NCBI GenBank assembly: GCA_035693105.1
Contig: DASSHC010000362.1
Span: 1 to 5,287, forward strand
DNA: 5,287 nucleotides
Direction of reading: 5' to 3'
From: DASSHC01 sp035693105
GTDB taxonomy: Bacteria; Chloroflexota; Chloroflexia; Thermomicrobiales; Thermomicrobiaceae
The notes beneath the pieces were generated by a model. The model worked only from the letters and a program-made list of their open reading frames with translations, made no database searches and had not been told where the DNA came from. The number at the start of each line of letters is the position of its first letter. The first letter of the stretch is position 1. Shown one piece after another: positions 4,820-5,287 of the stretch. The position numbers and the translations under genes are program-made.

Positions 4820-5287
4820 TGAGCACATTCTATAAGGGCTGGGGGACGTACCAGCGCATGTTCTCCGACATGCTCGCGCCGCTCTCGGCCGAGCAGTTGG
4901 CTCTCCCGGCCGCACCGCACGAGTGGACGATCGGGATGGTGGCCCAGCACGTGATAGCCAACCGCGTCTGGTGGTTTCAGGTCTGGATGGACGAGGGGGA
5001 CGCGGCGCTGGCGCCGATCGCGCACTGGGACCCGGCGGACCCGGTGGAGCAGCCGCCTCTGACGGCGGTTGAACTGGTTGAGGGTCTCAATGCCACCTGG
5101 GCCATGATTCAGGACGCTTTGGATCGCTGGACCGCCGCCGATCTCGGACACGTCTTCCAACTGCCGGCGGCCGTGCGCGAAGAGGAGCGGGAGTTCTATA
5201 CCCCGGTCAGCCGGCAGTGGATCATCTGGCACGTGCTGGAGCACGAGATCCACCACGGCGGCGAGCTGTCGCTGGCCCTGGGCGCCC
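4792..5287 (+). CDS. DinB-fold metal-binding protein, 3' end cut off by the window
   Basis: The frame is open from ATG 4792 to the window edge, giving 165 residues with no stop. It reads as a DinB-like four-helix bundle: 'STFYKGWGTYQRMFSDMLAP' near the N-terminus, 'EWTIGMVAQHVIANRVWWFQ' (44-63), and the hallmark 'HVLEHEIHHGGELSLALG' (147-164). The three-His metal site maps to His53, His151 and His155. Related proteins are usually about 150-180 residues, so only a few residues should be missing. Superfamily members include bacillithiol- and mycothiol-dependent S-transferases and many uncharacterised stress-induced proteins; the name DinB (damage-inducible) does not mean DNA polymerase IV here. 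It is divergent from the MhqED-like operon, so a shared control region and a link to electrophile stress are possible but inferred. Confidence 0.88.
   Translation, partial: MAMTDQAVPLSTFYKGWGTYQRMFSDMLAPLSAEQLALPAAPHEWTIGMVAQHVIANRVWWFQVWMDEGDAALAPIAHWDPADPVEQPPLTAVELVEGLNATWAMIQDALDRWTAADLGHVFQLPAAVREEEREFYTPVSRQWIIWHVLEHEIHHGGELSLALGA

Noticed and set aside
4561..5256. Leftward 231-residue open frame opposite the DinB-like gene
   Set aside because: The rightward frame carries the complete DinB His motif and a good Shine-Dalgarno; the opposite frame has no domain and no plausible start signal.

Overview
The window is strongly GC-rich with short intergenic gaps, Shine-Dalgarno-led genes and a GTG start. 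It has the look of a high-GC soil or thermophilic bacterium. A Chloroflexota lineage such as Thermomicrobia is my best guess, from overall gene style and a dispersed stem-loop repeat of a type I associate with such genomes. This is an impression, not a demonstrated assignment, and Actinobacteria or Deinococcota are not excluded.

Layout, left to right: (1) the last 32 codons of an unidentified + strand gene end at 101. (2) A leftward pair, 1427-118, encodes an unrecognised three-helix membrane protein and a small lipoprotein that overlap by ATGA. (3) A divergent intergenic region (1428-1554) carries a perfect 11-bp stem-loop. (4) A rightward alpha/beta hydrolase runs 1555-2355. (5) Its stop codon and that of the convergent neighbour both lie inside one 8-bp hairpin (2349-2369). 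(6) A leftward three-gene operon runs 4564-2363: phospholipase/carboxylesterase-type hydrolase, GNAT acetyltransferase (GTGA overlap), then a two-module VOC ring-cleaving dioxygenase. (7) A 227-base divergent intergenic region holds a candidate extended -10 promoter and an imperfect direct repeat. (8) A rightward DinB-fold gene starts at 4792 and runs off the right edge a few residues before its expected end.

The most interpretable unit is the leftward operon. Its hydrolase and dioxygenase match the MhqD and MhqE/MhqO types, which are paired in Firmicutes operons (mhqED in Bacillus subtilis, mhqRED in Staphylococcus aureus) for resistance to hydroquinones, catechols and quinones. A GNAT gene is placed between them here, and a DinB-fold gene, from the superfamily that includes thiol S-transferases, is divergent from the operon. 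A role in handling toxic aromatic or electrophilic compounds is therefore a reasonable inference, but no MarR-type regulator is visible in the window. The membrane protein/lipoprotein pair is the least understood part. No RNA genes, insertion sequences or CRISPR arrays were seen.
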